DNA of 64,000 nt from Myxococcus qinghaiensis (GTDB taxonomy: Bacteria; Myxococcota; Myxococcia; Myxococcales; Myxococcaceae), in NCBI RefSeq assembly GCF_024198215.1, contig NZ_JAKCFA010000016.1, positions 1 to 64,000 on the forward strand, read 5' to 3'. The first letter of the stretch is position 1. The number at the start of each line of letters is the position of its first letter. The notes below the pieces were generated by a model. That model worked only from the letters and a program-made list of their open reading frames with translations, was not told the origin of the DNA and did no database searches. Below, in pieces: positions 1-8,985 of this stretch. The translations under genes were made by a program, and so were the position numbers.

Positions 1-843
1 CGTTGCCTGAAACAGGCACCTACTCCATCTTCATCGACCCACCTGGTATTACGACTGCCTCACTGGGGCTACTGCTGTCTCGCACGGTGGAGGGCACCCT
101 CATGGTGGCCGGCCCTGCCGTCACCTTCAGCACCAGCCGAGTGGGCCAGGATGGTCGCTACACCTTCACCGCCCAGGCTGGCGCCCCACTGACGCTGGTC
201 ACGTCGGGGAGCACTTTCGCCAGCTTTGTAGCCGTGAGGCTCTATGGGCCCGATGGAGGTTTGTATTTCAACTCGAACACTTACCCCAATGAATCCGTCA
301 CCTTCGATTTCACTCCAGCCACGACTGGCACCTACAGCATCGATGTTGACCCAGCCGGAGCTAGCATTGGTCAATTCGGCATACGCCTGGCAGCGGAGGC
401 GACAGGCAGCATTGTCGTCGACAGTGCGGAAACAACTGTCAGCATGCAGGCCGGCCAGAACGGGCGCTATACCTTCTCCGGCACCGCGGGCGATAGGCTG
501 GGCCTTGGCGTAACCAGTCTCACCGCCACGCCCAGCGGCCAGAATATCAGTATCACCATCTTCAAGCCTGATGGCGTCCGGCTCGTCAACTGCTCTGCCC
601 TCACCGCCGCAGGCAGCTGCAATCTGCCCGCGTTGCCTGAAACAGGCACCTACTCCATCTTCATCGACCCACCTGGTATTACGACTGCCTCACTGGGGCT
701 ACTGCTGTCTCGCACGGTGGAGGGCACCCTCATGGTGGCCGGCCCTGCCGTCACCTTTAGCACCAGCCGAGTGGGCCAGGATGGTCGCTACACCTTCACC
801 GCCCAGGCTGGCACCCCACTGACGCTGCTCATGTCAGGGGCGA
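1..843 (+). repeat. 630-bp tandem duplication inside the PPC-repeat gene
   Basis: Bases 1-212 recur at 631-843 with only a few substitutions (for example CTTCAGC versus CTTTAGC near 128 and 758). The spacing is exactly 630 bp, or 210 codons, which equals two domain modules. The near identity at DNA level points to recent in-frame duplication or gene conversion. The repeat probably continues upstream of the window. Confidence 0.85.
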
Positions 844-1028
844 CATTCGCCAGCTTTGTCGCAGTGAAGCTCCATCTGCCGAATGGCAGTCAGTATTCAC
901 ACTTGAACGTTTATCCCAGTCAGACGAACACTCTCAACTTCGCGCCGGCCACCACTGGCATCTACAGCATCGAAGTTGACCCGAACGATTCCAGCATTGG
1001 CCAAGTCAGCTTGCAGGTGACACCATGA
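1..1028 (+). CDS. Tandem PPC-type repeat surface protein, 5'-truncated
   Basis: This is the C-terminal 341 residues of a longer protein; the frame is open to the window edge, so the true start lies outside. The protein is built of repeated beta-rich modules. Each reads 'GQ.GRYTF.A.AG..L.L' followed about 50 residues later by 'PATTGTYSI.VDP', which resembles bacterial pre-peptidase C-terminal (PPC) domains. PPC domains are usually extracellular. The stop codon overlaps the start of the RHS gene (ATGA at 1025-1028), so the two are translationally coupled and probably work together at the cell surface. No catalytic motif is visible in the part present. Identification as PPC-like is by pattern only. 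Confidence 0.75.
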   Translation, partial: LPETGTYSIFIDPPGITTASLGLLLSRTVEGTLMVAGPAVTFSTSRVGQDGRYTFTAQAGAPLTLVTSGSTFASFVAVRLYGPDGGLYFNSNTYPNESVTFDFTPATTGTYSIDVDPAGASIGQFGIRLAAEATGSIVVDSAETTVSMQAGQNGRYTFSGTAGDRLGLGVTSLTATPSGQNISITIFKPDGVRLVNCSALTAAGSCNLPALPETGTYSIFIDPPGITTASLGLLLSRTVEGTLMVAGPAVTFSTSRVGQDGRYTFTAQAGTPLTLLMSGATFASFVAVKLHLPNGSQYSHLNVYPSQTNTLNFAPATTGIYSIEVDPNDSSIGQVSLQVTP

Positions 1029-4000
1029 CCTCCATCTTCTCTATTGCCCCAACGAGTCGAAATGTGCCGCGTAGAAGTGGTTGCTCATTCGCCACATGGC
1101 TTCTCATTCTACTTGCCGCTTCGGGTTGCAATGCGGAGTCGCCGTTCGCCGAAGTCCCACCCGAACTCGTGCAGTCCCTCTCTAGGAACACCCCTGAAAC
1201 CGCTGCGGGGCAGAGCGCAACACGCATGTCCGATGGGCGCTGGTTGCTTCTCGGGGGGAGTACTTCTGGCGCGCCCTCGGCCGCCGCAGCCATTCAGAAT
1301 GGCGAAGCCGCACCCGAGCTTCTCGCTCATCATCTCGCCCACGCACGGAGTGGCCATACCGCAACGGTGGTGCCTGGAGGCCGAGTACTCGTGGTCGGCG
1401 GCCGGGGTGGCTCAGGACGTCTCATTGAGAAAGCCGAGTGGTTTGATCCCGAGCTGGATGATTTCGCGGTGGCCTCCGCGGCGCGCCCTGCCCCTCGTGC
1501 TCGCCACACCGCCACGCTGCTGATGAACGAACGAGTCCTCCTCACCGGTGGAGAGACGGAGAGTGGAAGCGCCAGTGACAAGGCCGAACTTCTGGATGTC
1601 CGCACGCTGCAGGTAACGCGGCTCTCCGCACGCATGCAGGTGCCCCGCATGGGACACACCGCGGTCCTGCTGCCAGACGGCCGGGTGTTGCTTGCCGGTG
1701 GGGATGCACCGGGTGCAGCTCATACTGCTGAATTGTTTGAGCCGCAGAGCAACCAATTCATCCGGCTCGACGTCGCCGAGCGCGATCGCCTCCTCCAGAT
1801 GGGGAAAGAACTGAAGGTGGCTGACTCCATGCCTCGTGATACCGCGCGAGAGGTGCCCCTGACTCAACTGCTGCGCGTGCAGTTGAGCCATCCGGTGCTA
1901 TCAGGCGATGGGGAAGCCATCGCGCTCGTGGGTCCAGTGGGAGCGGTGGAGGCGAACGTCACCTACGCAGAGGACGGCCGCCTTGTCTTCGTACGCCCTT
2001 CCCAAGCGCTCCTGCCGGCCACGGCATACACCCTCTATGTGCAGGGCTTGAGGGAGGCAGGAGGCCAGGTACTTCCCCTCACTACCATCAGCTTCAACAC
2101 GGCCTCCACTACAGTGGGACAGGGAAGCCGCGACACAAGGCTCCCGCGCCCCCAGTTCGGACGTCCCGCGGCGCGGGCCGAGCCTGTAACTTCACTACGT
2201 CGTATCGAAGAGAGGCGGGATGATGGCCGCTATGCTTGGCGCGCCCCTGCGCGTCCATTCTTTGATGATGGGGAGACGTGGCTGCCCAGCCAGGAGAACT
2301 TCACCGGAAGTTGGCGTTCTCCCGAGCCTCAGGTGAGGGCCGTTGCGCCCCTTGAAGCGCCCGCTGGCGTTACAGCGCTGTCCGGCCGAGTGCTGCGCCT
2401 CACTGGAAAGCCACTGGCGGGCGTGCGAGTGGTGGTGCGTGGAAGGGCCTCGGAGACGGACCACGAAGGACGCTTTCTTGTGACCGGCCTGAGCCCTGGC
2501 GGCCAGACTCTGGAAGTCAACGGCCAGACCGCCAACCACGGCTCCACTCGCTATGGCCTCTTCTTCATGCATGTGGAAGTGAAGGAGGGCCGGACGAACG
2601 AGCTTGGCCACACGGTATGGATGCCAAGACTCGACCCGCAGGGAACCGTGGCCATTCCAAGCCCGACGACGGAGGAGGTGGCGGTAACGACGCCCGCCAT
2701 TCCTGGCCTGGAACTGCGGCTGCCTCCAGGGACCGTGGTTCGGGACAGAGCTGGTAACATCCTCACCGAAATCAACATTACCCCTCTCCCCATCAATCAG
2801 CCGCCCTTTCCTCTGCCAAACCTGGAGATGCCGCTGTATTTCACACTCCAGCCAGGTGACGCTCGATTTGAGGGATTGTCGCCCGGATTCAGCGGGGCAA
2901 AGCTGTATTATGCCAACTATCGCGGAGAACTGCCTGGGGCGAAGGCGAACTTCTGGAACTATGATGCCAATGGAAGTGGTTGGTATGCCTATGGACTGGG
3001 CAGCGTCAGCGCGGACGGTCGCCAGGTAATTCCCGAGGAAGGCGTGGCGTTGTATGGCTTTGTTGGCGCAGGCTTCAGCAATCCAGACTCACCGCCGCCT
3101 CCCGTTGGCGCGGGGTGTAATGCTGAATGCTGTGGTGGCGGTGGTGGTGGCGGTGGTGGTGGTGGCGGTGGTGGTGGCGGTGGTGGCGGTGGTGGCGGTG
3201 GCTGCGGTGGTGGCTCTGCGGGAGAGCCGGGAAGCCTCACGGGCGGTGACCCGGTCATGCTTGCATCCGGTCAGCTTGTCACCACGGATGTGGACTTGGT
3301 CGTCAACGACATCATCCCCATTCGACTGGAGCGGACTTATCGTTCACTTGACGTTACCCGCCGGCAGTTTGGGGTCGGGATGACGTCCAACTATGAGAGG
3401 TATCTCTGGCGTCCGGGTCTTGACTTCACATTGTACCATCTAGTGAATCCTGATGGCACTCGCGTTTTGTATACCCGGACGTCCCCAGGTACAGGCTTTG
3501 GCGACGCAGTTTTTGAGACGCAGCAACCGGGGCCATGGGCTGGTTCGCGCATCTCCTACAATGAGAGACTGGTGGGCTGGGATTTGACGTTCCGCGACGG
3601 AGCGCGGTGGACGTTCAATCATGCGCACCGGTTGGCGGAGATTGTGGACCGTTACGGCAATACACTCCTTGTCACTCATCGAGATGGAGCTTCTGGTCCC
3701 ATCATTCGCCTGGATGGTCCCAGTGGCCGATGGGTGAAGTTCACAATTGACAGCACGGGACTCAATCTCCCGATTCAGGCTAGGGACAGTGGTGGACGCA
3801 CTGTTAGCTATAGCTATGATGCAGCGGGACGCCTGATGCAGGTCACGGACGCTGCAGGTGGCACGCGTAAATATTCCTACAATGCCTCAAACTACGTGGA
3901 GACGATTGTTGACGAAGAAGATCGCCTCGTCGTCCGAAACGAGTATGGCCCGAAGGGACGCGTTTCCCGGCAGGTGCTCGCGGACGGCAGTTCATTTGAG

Positions 4001-6532
4001 TTCACCTACGCATTGAATACGGTTGTCTCCTGTTTCCCGAGTGGTTTCTGCAATGTTATGGATGGCGAGCAGGTGGGTCGGGCAGAAGTGAAGGACCGGA
4101 CGGGCAACATTCGGCGCGTGGACTTCTTGGCTGGCTACATCAGCTCGGACACATACCCCTTGGGGAAACCAGAGGAACGGGTAACTACATTTGGGCTCGC
4201 CGCGTCGACTGGTCGGCTCGATAGCGTAACCGATGCCTTGGGTCGTCGGATTGAGTACGTCTACGACACGCGCGGAAAGATCATCAGGGTGACAGGTCTG
4301 GCTGGAACAGCAAGTGCCGCTTCGTCAGACTACACGTACACGGAGCGGGGGCAAGTTGCCAGCATGCAGGATTCGCTCGGGCATAGAGGTGTTTTTCAGT
4401 ACGATGAAACTGGAAGCCTTACAAGGTTCGAGGATGCCAGTGGCCGAGTGATTGATTATGTTTACGATGCGCAGGGGCGGGTGGTCCTGAAAACCATGGG
4501 GCTTCAAGAGTCACAGGCATCCAGCTATGAAGGGGCCGACCTCGTCGAGACAACGGATGCAAGCGGCCGGAGCGTGCGGTTCGTCCGTGACGGCCTCGGC
4601 CGATTGGTCACTCGTTATGGTCCTGGGGGGCAGACTGATCGCTATGAGTATGATTCGAGGGATCGCCTCCTTAAGCATACCAACCCGCTTGGGCACTCGA
4701 CCTCCTTTCAGTATGACAAGACAGGTCGTGTCACACTCATCCGAGGCCCTAGGGGAGAAGAGACAGGCTACGCTTATAACGACATGGGCTTGCTCTCTGA
4801 GCGGGTGGACCCGCTGAACCGCAGGGAGGTTTTCAAATACGATGCAGCCGGGCGTTTGAAGTCCTTCCAGGACCGAAAGGGGCAGGTGAGTGGCAGGACT
4901 TTCGACGCCGCAGGGCAGGTCGTCATGCTGGGGTTCGGCGGGACATCGACCAATCCCGACGTATATGCGAACAGCATTACCTATGAATATGACCTTGCTG
5001 GGCGAGTGACGAGGGCCGAAGACAGTCTTGGAACTTCCGTTTCCCGTGTGTACCAAGACCTCAGTCGGTCCCATGTGGAAACTTCGCCCGAAGGAAGTAT
5101 TTCGTATGCGTATGACGTCGCTGGAAGATTGACGGGGCTTGCTGTAACAGGGCAGGTGCCAGTTGCATATGCCTATGATGTGTCCGACAGGCTGACGAGT
5201 ATCTCCCAAGGCAGTCGCGTGGTGGGTTTCGCATATGATGCGGCAGGCCGGCGTGCGACCACTACGCTTCCGGAGGGGCTGTCGCAAAGCTATTTCTATG
5301 GTTCGACTGGCGACGTCGAGCGCATTGAATACATGAACGCCGGAGTGATGATAGGAAACCTGACCTATGGATATGATGTAAATGGCAGTCGTACGGTTGT
5401 CGGAGGAACTTTCGCGCGCACGGGGCTCCCCGCCGCAATGTCTGGAGCCACCTATGATGCGGCGAGCCAGTTGCTCACCTGGCAGGGGCGTGCGGTGACC
5501 CATGATTCGAACGGAAACATCACGTCGGATGGCCTCAAAACCTACAGTTGGGACTCCCGCAATCAGCTCTTCGAAATGAGTGCCAGTTCCGGAATCCTTG
5601 CCGAGTTCGACTATGAGCCTACAGGAAGACGCCTTCAGAAATCTGTCGCGGGCGTTACCACAACCTATCTTCATAATGGGCTTAATTTCATTCAGGAACG
5701 GACCGGCGGGGTGACGAGCAGTCTTCTTGCGGGTATCGGTATGGATGAGGTGTACAGCCGCACGACGCCAGCGGGCTCACGACAATTCGTTACCGACGCT
5801 CTCGGATCGACCGTCGCCCTCTTCGATGACACGGGAAATTCTGTGGCTGACTATACCTATGAGCCTTTCGGTGCGGCCGAGTACACGGGTAATTCCGCTG
5901 GAAATACCCAGACGTTCACTGGTCGCGAGGATGATGGGACCGGACTATATTATTTCCGTGCGCGCTACTATGAGCCGAGTCTCGGCAGGTTCCTGCAACC
6001 GGAGCCAATTGCGGCTTCGCCTGAGAGTCACCTGCGCTATGCCATGCTGGGGCAGTCGCTCCCGATGTATGCATATGCTGCGAACAACCCTATTTCTTTG
6101 ACAGATCCAACGGGACTTGATGTGTATATGTGCAAAAAACCCCTGGATGCGTTGCGCCCACTTGGTGGAGGGAGCGCTCCGAGCTCACGAAGGAGTTTCG
6201 ACCAGATTTTTTTTATCAGCCTGTGGATGTCGAGCCCGTTCAACGATCTCTACCATCCGTATTATTGTGTGACGAGTCCTAGAGGAGATCTCGAGTGTTT
6301 TGGGAAAGTCCCCGATGGTGGTGGAGCGTTCGCTCCAGGTGTTCGAGCGAGCGATACGTTTAGTCCTCAACGATGCGACGCCGTTCCCGATACGAACGCG
6401 TGTTATGAGTCGTGTATGTATGAATTTGGGAGCGACGACTCGAACATCGGGAGTTATTCGTTGGGGATGAGGGATTGTCAGGAGTATGTTGGCTTCGCGA
6501 ATAAGATGTGCCGAATGAAATGCAGCATGTGA
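1025..6532 (+). CDS. RHS-repeat lipoprotein with kelch-like N-terminus and Cys-rich C-terminal tip
   Basis: An 1835-residue RHS-family protein. It begins with a lipoprotein signal (LAASGC near residues 30-36). Kelch-like repeats follow (ARSGHTATVVPGGRVLVVGG, ARHTATLL, PRMGHTAVLL at about 100-240), then a carboxypeptidase-regulatory-like module near 450-520, a Cys-flanked run of 23 glycines (704-726), the RHS N-terminal region (GGDPVMLASGQL), and many YD repeats (GRLTSI, YAYD) over roughly 900-1600. The RHS core ends with GLYYFRARYYEPSLGRFLQPEP and DPTGLD near 1690. The last ~140 residues are unlike the rest: about ten Cys and visibly AT-richer DNA. In RHS proteins this tip is the exchangeable effector domain, normally enclosed by the YD shell. 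No known toxin fold was recognised in it. The ATGA overlap couples it to the upstream gene. Confidence 0.92.
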   Translation: MTSIFSIAPTSRNVPRRSGCSFATWLLILLAASGCNAESPFAEVPPELVQSLSRNTPETAAGQSATRMSDGRWLLLGGSTSGAPSAAAAIQNGEAAPELLAHHLAHARSGHTATVVPGGRVLVVGGRGGSGRLIEKAEWFDPELDDFAVASAARPAPRARHTATLLMNERVLLTGGETESGSASDKAELLDVRTLQVTRLSARMQVPRMGHTAVLLPDGRVLLAGGDAPGAAHTAELFEPQSNQFIRLDVAERDRLLQMGKELKVADSMPRDTAREVPLTQLLRVQLSHPVLSGDGEAIALVGPVGAVEANVTYAEDGRLVFVRPSQALLPATAYTLYVQGLREAGGQVLPLTTISFNTASTTVGQGSRDTRLPRPQFGRPAARAEPVTSLRRIEERRDDGRYAWRAPARPFFDDGETWLPSQENFTGSWRSPEPQVRAVAPLEAPAGVTALSGRVLRLTGKPLAGVRVVVRGRASETDHEGRFLVTGLSPGGQTLEVNGQTANHGSTRYGLFFMHVEVKEGRTNELGHTVWMPRLDPQGTVAIPSPTTEEVAVTTPAIPGLELRLPPGTVVRDRAGNILTEINITPLPINQPPFPLPNLEMPLYFTLQPGDARFEGLSPGFSGAKLYYANYRGELPGAKANFWNYDANGSGWYAYGLGSVSADGRQVIPEEGVALYGFVGAGFSNPDSPPPPVGAGCNAECCGGGGGGGGGGGGGGGGGGGGGGGCGGGSAGEPGSLTGGDPVMLASGQLVTTDVDLVVNDIIPIRLERTYRSLDVTRRQFGVGMTSNYERYLWRPGLDFTLYHLVNPDGTRVLYTRTSPGTGFGDAVFETQQPGPWAGSRISYNERLVGWDLTFRDGARWTFNHAHRLAEIVDRYGNTLLVTHRDGASGPIIRLDGPSGRWVKFTIDSTGLNLPIQARDSGGRTVSYSYDAAGRLMQVTDAAGGTRKYSYNASNYVETIVDEEDRLVVRNEYGPKGRVSRQVLADGSSFEFTYALNTVVSCFPSGFCNVMDGEQVGRAEVKDRTGNIRRVDFLAGYISSDTYPLGKPEERVTTFGLAASTGRLDSVTDALGRRIEYVYDTRGKIIRVTGLAGTASAASSDYTYTERGQVASMQDSLGHRGVFQYDETGSLTRFEDASGRVIDYVYDAQGRVVLKTMGLQESQASSYEGADLVETTDASGRSVRFVRDGLGRLVTRYGPGGQTDRYEYDSRDRLLKHTNPLGHSTSFQYDKTGRVTLIRGPRGEETGYAYNDMGLLSERVDPLNRREVFKYDAAGRLKSFQDRKGQVSGRTFDAAGQVVMLGFGGTSTNPDVYANSITYEYDLAGRVTRAEDSLGTSVSRVYQDLSRSHVETSPEGSISYAYDVAGRLTGLAVTGQVPVAYAYDVSDRLTSISQGSRVVGFAYDAAGRRATTTLPEGLSQSYFYGSTGDVERIEYMNAGVMIGNLTYGYDVNGSRTVVGGTFARTGLPAAMSGATYDAASQLLTWQGRAVTHDSNGNITSDGLKTYSWDSRNQLFEMSASSGILAEFDYEPTGRRLQKSVAGVTTTYLHNGLNFIQERTGGVTSSLLAGIGMDEVYSRTTPAGSRQFVTDALGSTVALFDDTGNSVADYTYEPFGAAEYTGNSAGNTQTFTGREDDGTGLYYFRARYYEPSLGRFLQPEPIAASPESHLRYAMLGQSLPMYAYAANNPISLTDPTGLDVYMCKKPLDALRPLGGGSAPSSRRSFDQIFFISLWMSSPFNDLYHPYYCVTSPRGDLECFGKVPDGGGAFAPGVRASDTFSPQRCDAVPDTNACYESCMYEFGSDDSNIGSYSLGMRDCQEYVGFANKMCRMKCSM
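3134..3202 (+). repeat. GGT/GGC codon tract encoding 23 consecutive glycines
   Basis: A 69-bp run of GGT and GGC codons encodes 23 glycines, bounded by Cys-Cys on the N side and Cys-Gly3-Ser on the C side. It lies in the RHS gene between the regulatory-like module and the RHS shell and looks like a flexible hinge. Its length could vary between strains by replication slippage in steps of three bases. Confidence 0.9.
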
Positions 6533-6542
6533 GGCCGGCGTC

Positions 6543-6944
6543 ATGACGCGTGTCCTGGGTTTGTGGCTGACGCTATTTGGGGTGGCTTGTGCCGAGAGAC
6601 AACCGGGCCTTCGATGGGTGGTCCCCGAGCGATTCAATGGGTGCGCCTGGGTAGAGTTCCAGGTCGCCGGGGCCCCGCCATTGCCCTTGGAAGAGGGCAA
6701 GTACACCATTGTCGTGCCGGAACAGGGCGGAGCGCTCAAGACCTCGACTCGGCCGGAGTGGGGAGAGGGATTGCAGTCCGTGTTTCAGCGAGGCTCTGGG
6801 CCTGCACGCGGAAGCATAAGTACATCTTGCTACGTGGGGAGTACGACCTCTTACGTGGCGCGAGGGACGGTGGAGATAACTAGGTGTTTTGGAGAGGTGT
6901 CGGAAGTCGACTGCAAAAAGGCGCGAGGTGAGCTCTCAAGATAA
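6543..6944 (+). CDS. DUF6843-like small exported protein, candidate partner of the RHS tip
   Basis: A 133-residue protein starting 10 bp after the RHS stop, in the same direction. It opens with a hydrophobic segment ending in Cys-Ala (GLWLTLFGVACAE), a possible but weak lipobox. The body has the pattern 'VPERFNGCAWVEF...PPLPLEEGKYTIVVPEQG', which I recognise as DUF6843-like, a family common in myxobacteria and of unknown function. Its position directly behind the variable RHS tip is where an immunity gene would sit, but the immunity role is inferred from position only. The alternative is an unrelated exported lipoprotein. Confidence 0.7.
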   Translation: MTRVLGLWLTLFGVACAERQPGLRWVVPERFNGCAWVEFQVAGAPPLPLEEGKYTIVVPEQGGALKTSTRPEWGEGLQSVFQRGSGPARGSISTSCYVGSTTSYVARGTVEITRCFGEVSEVDCKKARGELSR

Positions 6945-7317
6945 TGCTGGGTTGAATCTTGCGATGTTGAGTTGGCAAGACCTTCAGTTTGTGGTTGCCG
7001 ACCAGGGTGCGTGCCTGACGAGCTTCAGGTTGCGGAGTTGAGGAGTTGAGGACAGACCGGAGTGAGCGAAGTAGGCGCGCAGGGTGTCGGGGCGGTGCTG
7101 AGTCCGCCGGAACTCCCTGCGCGCCTGTTGACGCAATTCCCTGATGCTGCTGGACAGGGCGTTGAACAGCGCCTCCTTCACTCTCACATTGCACTGCTTC
7201 TTGCGGTGAGCGTCAAGATTGATGTCGCGTGAGAGGGTTCAGTCGATGCGCTTCATTCTCCTGCACGGCCGGGGTGAGGTTCGGAAATGGGCCGAGACGG
7301 ACGGGGCCTGCGGGCGT
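6945..7317. other. Gap of ~370 bp without a confident gene
   Basis: A minus-strand open frame at 6984-7187 encodes a basic peptide (MRVKEALFNALSSSIRELRQ at its start). It has no visible ribosome-binding site and no family I recognise. It may be the decayed tail of a mobile-element gene, because it directly precedes insertion-sequence remnants. Nothing else is supported here. Confidence 0.35.
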
Positions 7318-7450
7318 TCAGTTGCGCGTGACGCGGCTCCATCGTTCGGGGTGACGGGCTCGGGCGCGTTGATACACCCGGTGGCTTCGAGCCAGCATTG
7401 CGGCCTCGCGACCGAAGTGCCTGTCGTCGGGCGTGTACCGCACCGGATTG
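7318..7450 (-). pseudogene. C-terminal remnant of an IS3-family transposase (left of the inserted element)
   Basis: On the minus strand this stretch reads NNPVRYTPDDRHFGREAAML and on to a stop at 7318-7320, including 'RARARHPERW'. This is the typical C-terminus of IS3-type ORFB transposases in myxobacteria. It belongs to a different reading frame and copy from the IS3 transposase immediately to its right. Its missing upstream part resembles the fragment at 8756-8895, so the element in between appears to have inserted into it. Confidence 0.6.
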
Positions 7451-8755
7451 TTGAGACACCAGGTTGGTCGTAATCAGGCCGCTTGCTTCGACTGCAGCAG
7501 CGCTCGCCGGGCCTGATTCGGCGAGAGGAAGTTGTGGCGCTCCAGCAGCCAGTGCTCGTTGTACTGGTGGGCCCACTCCAGCAGGCCCCTCCGGAGTTCA
7601 TCCACGGTGGAGAAGGTGCGCACCCAGAGCAGTTGCTCCTTGAGGGTGCGGATGAAGCGCTCGGCGCAGCCGTTACCCTCGGGGCTGCGGACGAAAGACG
7701 GACTGGACTCGGCTCCCAGGAAGCGCAGCTCGTTCTGGAAGGCGTTGGAGGTGTACTGGCTGCCGTTGTCGTGGCGGATGGACAGCCCCGTTGCCACGCC
7801 CTGGCCGTACGCACCGAAGCGAGACTTGACGCCCTGGCGGATGGGCTCGAGGGCCTCGAAACGGGTGCCCACCTTGGCCGCGTGGATGCCAACGCACTCG
7901 GCGGTGCCGTGGTCGATGGCGATGAAGACGGTGGACTGGCCCTCCCGCGTTGTGACGGTGCAGGTGGCGTCGGTGCCCCACATGAGGTCGGGCTTGTCGG
8001 TAATGATTGTGCCGTCGTGGTGGCGCGGCCCCAGCACCCGGCGGGCACGGCTCGGCGCCAGCAGCCCGCTTGGCGCATCAGCCGCAAGCAGCGGGCCTTC
8101 GAGGTGCGCACGCCCTGCGCGCGCAGCCGAGCCCATACCTTGCGGTGCCCTTCGCCCAGGAAAGGCGAGCCGGTCAGCACGCCACGGATGGCCTCCAGCA
8201 GCGCCTCGTCCGTCAGCGCCGTCTTGGGGCCGCGCCGGGCCGCCGGAGGGAGCGAGGTCAGCCGACGGGCGCGATGCCGGTACACCGTGGCGCGAGGCAC
8301 GCGCCAGGTAGTCGTCACGAGCGCCGGTCCGTACGGCTTGCCGCTGGAAGGCGAGAGTTGGGCGCTCATCCTCTCGACTTCCTCCAGGGAAAACCGGGGG
8401 CGTTGCCCTCCAGCAGCCGCGCCTTCTCGGCGAGCACCTCGTTCTTCATCATCAACTCGCCCACCATGGCCTTGAGCCGCAGCACCTCGTCGTCCGCTGG
8501 CTCCGGCTCACGGCTCTTGAGGTTGGCCTCGGCTCCGGCCAAGAACTTCTCGCGCCACTTGCTCAGCACCGCAGCGGTGACTCCCAGCTCCCGGGACAGC
8601 GCGTCGAGTTCTTCGCCCTTGAGCAGTCGGAGTACGGCCTCCTTCTTCCGCTTCGCCGAGAACCGACCGCGCTCCGCCGTCCTGTGTCCTGCTTCTGCTG
8701 CTTCTTCACATCCACCTCACAAGGGGGAGGTTATTCCCCCAGAGAGGTGTCTCAA
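7451..8755 (-). mobile_element. Degenerate IS3-family insertion sequence
   Basis: An element of about 1.3 kb is bounded by inverted TTGAGACACC (7451-7460) and GGTGTCTCAA (8746-8755). It contains an orfA/orfB transposase pair on the minus strand. The matching ends fit the reach of the transposase genes. Exact terminal bases and target-site duplication could not be resolved; no clear direct repeat flanks the element. Both transposase frames are broken, so it is unlikely to move by itself. It appears nested in remnants of another IS3-family gene. Confidence 0.75.
7474..8717 (-). pseudogene. IS3-family transposase orfA+orfB, frameshifted
   Basis: The orfA part contains the helix-turn-helix region (RFSAKRKKEAVLRLL, ELGVTAAVLSKWREKFLA) and overlaps the orfB start by ATGA at 8366-8369. 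The likely orfA start (VDVKKQQKQDTGRRS, near 8715) is out of frame with the rest, apparently because of about five extra bases near 8660-8680. orfB starts with a DNA-binding region, then loses frame near 8066 after 'LRLMRQAG' and resumes as 'LLAPSRARRVLG' in another frame. The resumed part carries the DDE core: Asp in MWGTDATC, Asp in RHDNGSQYTS, Glu in EGNGCAERFIRTLKEQ. With two frame breaks no intact transposase is expected. Confidence 0.8.
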
Positions 8756-8895
8756 GAAATCCTGGGGCGGAGGAGGCGTGATGAAGCGGATGCCAGATTG
8801 GCGGCGCTCGGTGTTGTACCAAGCCATGAAGCGCGTCACCCAGTCGTGCGCAACCTCGGCGGACGCGAAAGGCCGCCGGGCGTGCAGTGACTCTT
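8756..8895 (-). pseudogene. Upstream remnant of an interrupted IS3-family ORFB
   Basis: The minus strand reads 'RRPFASAEVAHDWVTRFMAW' followed by 'YNTERRQSGIRFITP', the typical late part of an IS3 ORFB integrase domain. It breaks off at the right end of the inserted element. The fragment at 7318-7450 resumes with 'PDDRHFGREAAML', which normally follows 'ITP' directly. No intact start or catalytic triad remains. Confidence 0.6.
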
Positions 8896-8985
8896 CGTGG
8901 AGGACGTGGACCGCCTGCTCCGGCTGGCGGTGATGGTGAACTCCGCGGCGCTCTGGTCCGTCCGCTCCACTTCCAATGCCGCCGT

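Noticed and set aside
3128..3215. Short repeats resembling a CRISPR or VNTR array
   Set aside because: The repeats are glycine codons in frame within the RHS gene, without spacers.
7483..8475. Plus-strand frames of 260-330 codons over the IS3 element
   Set aside because: The minus strand carries the transposase DDE motifs; the plus frames are only its complement.
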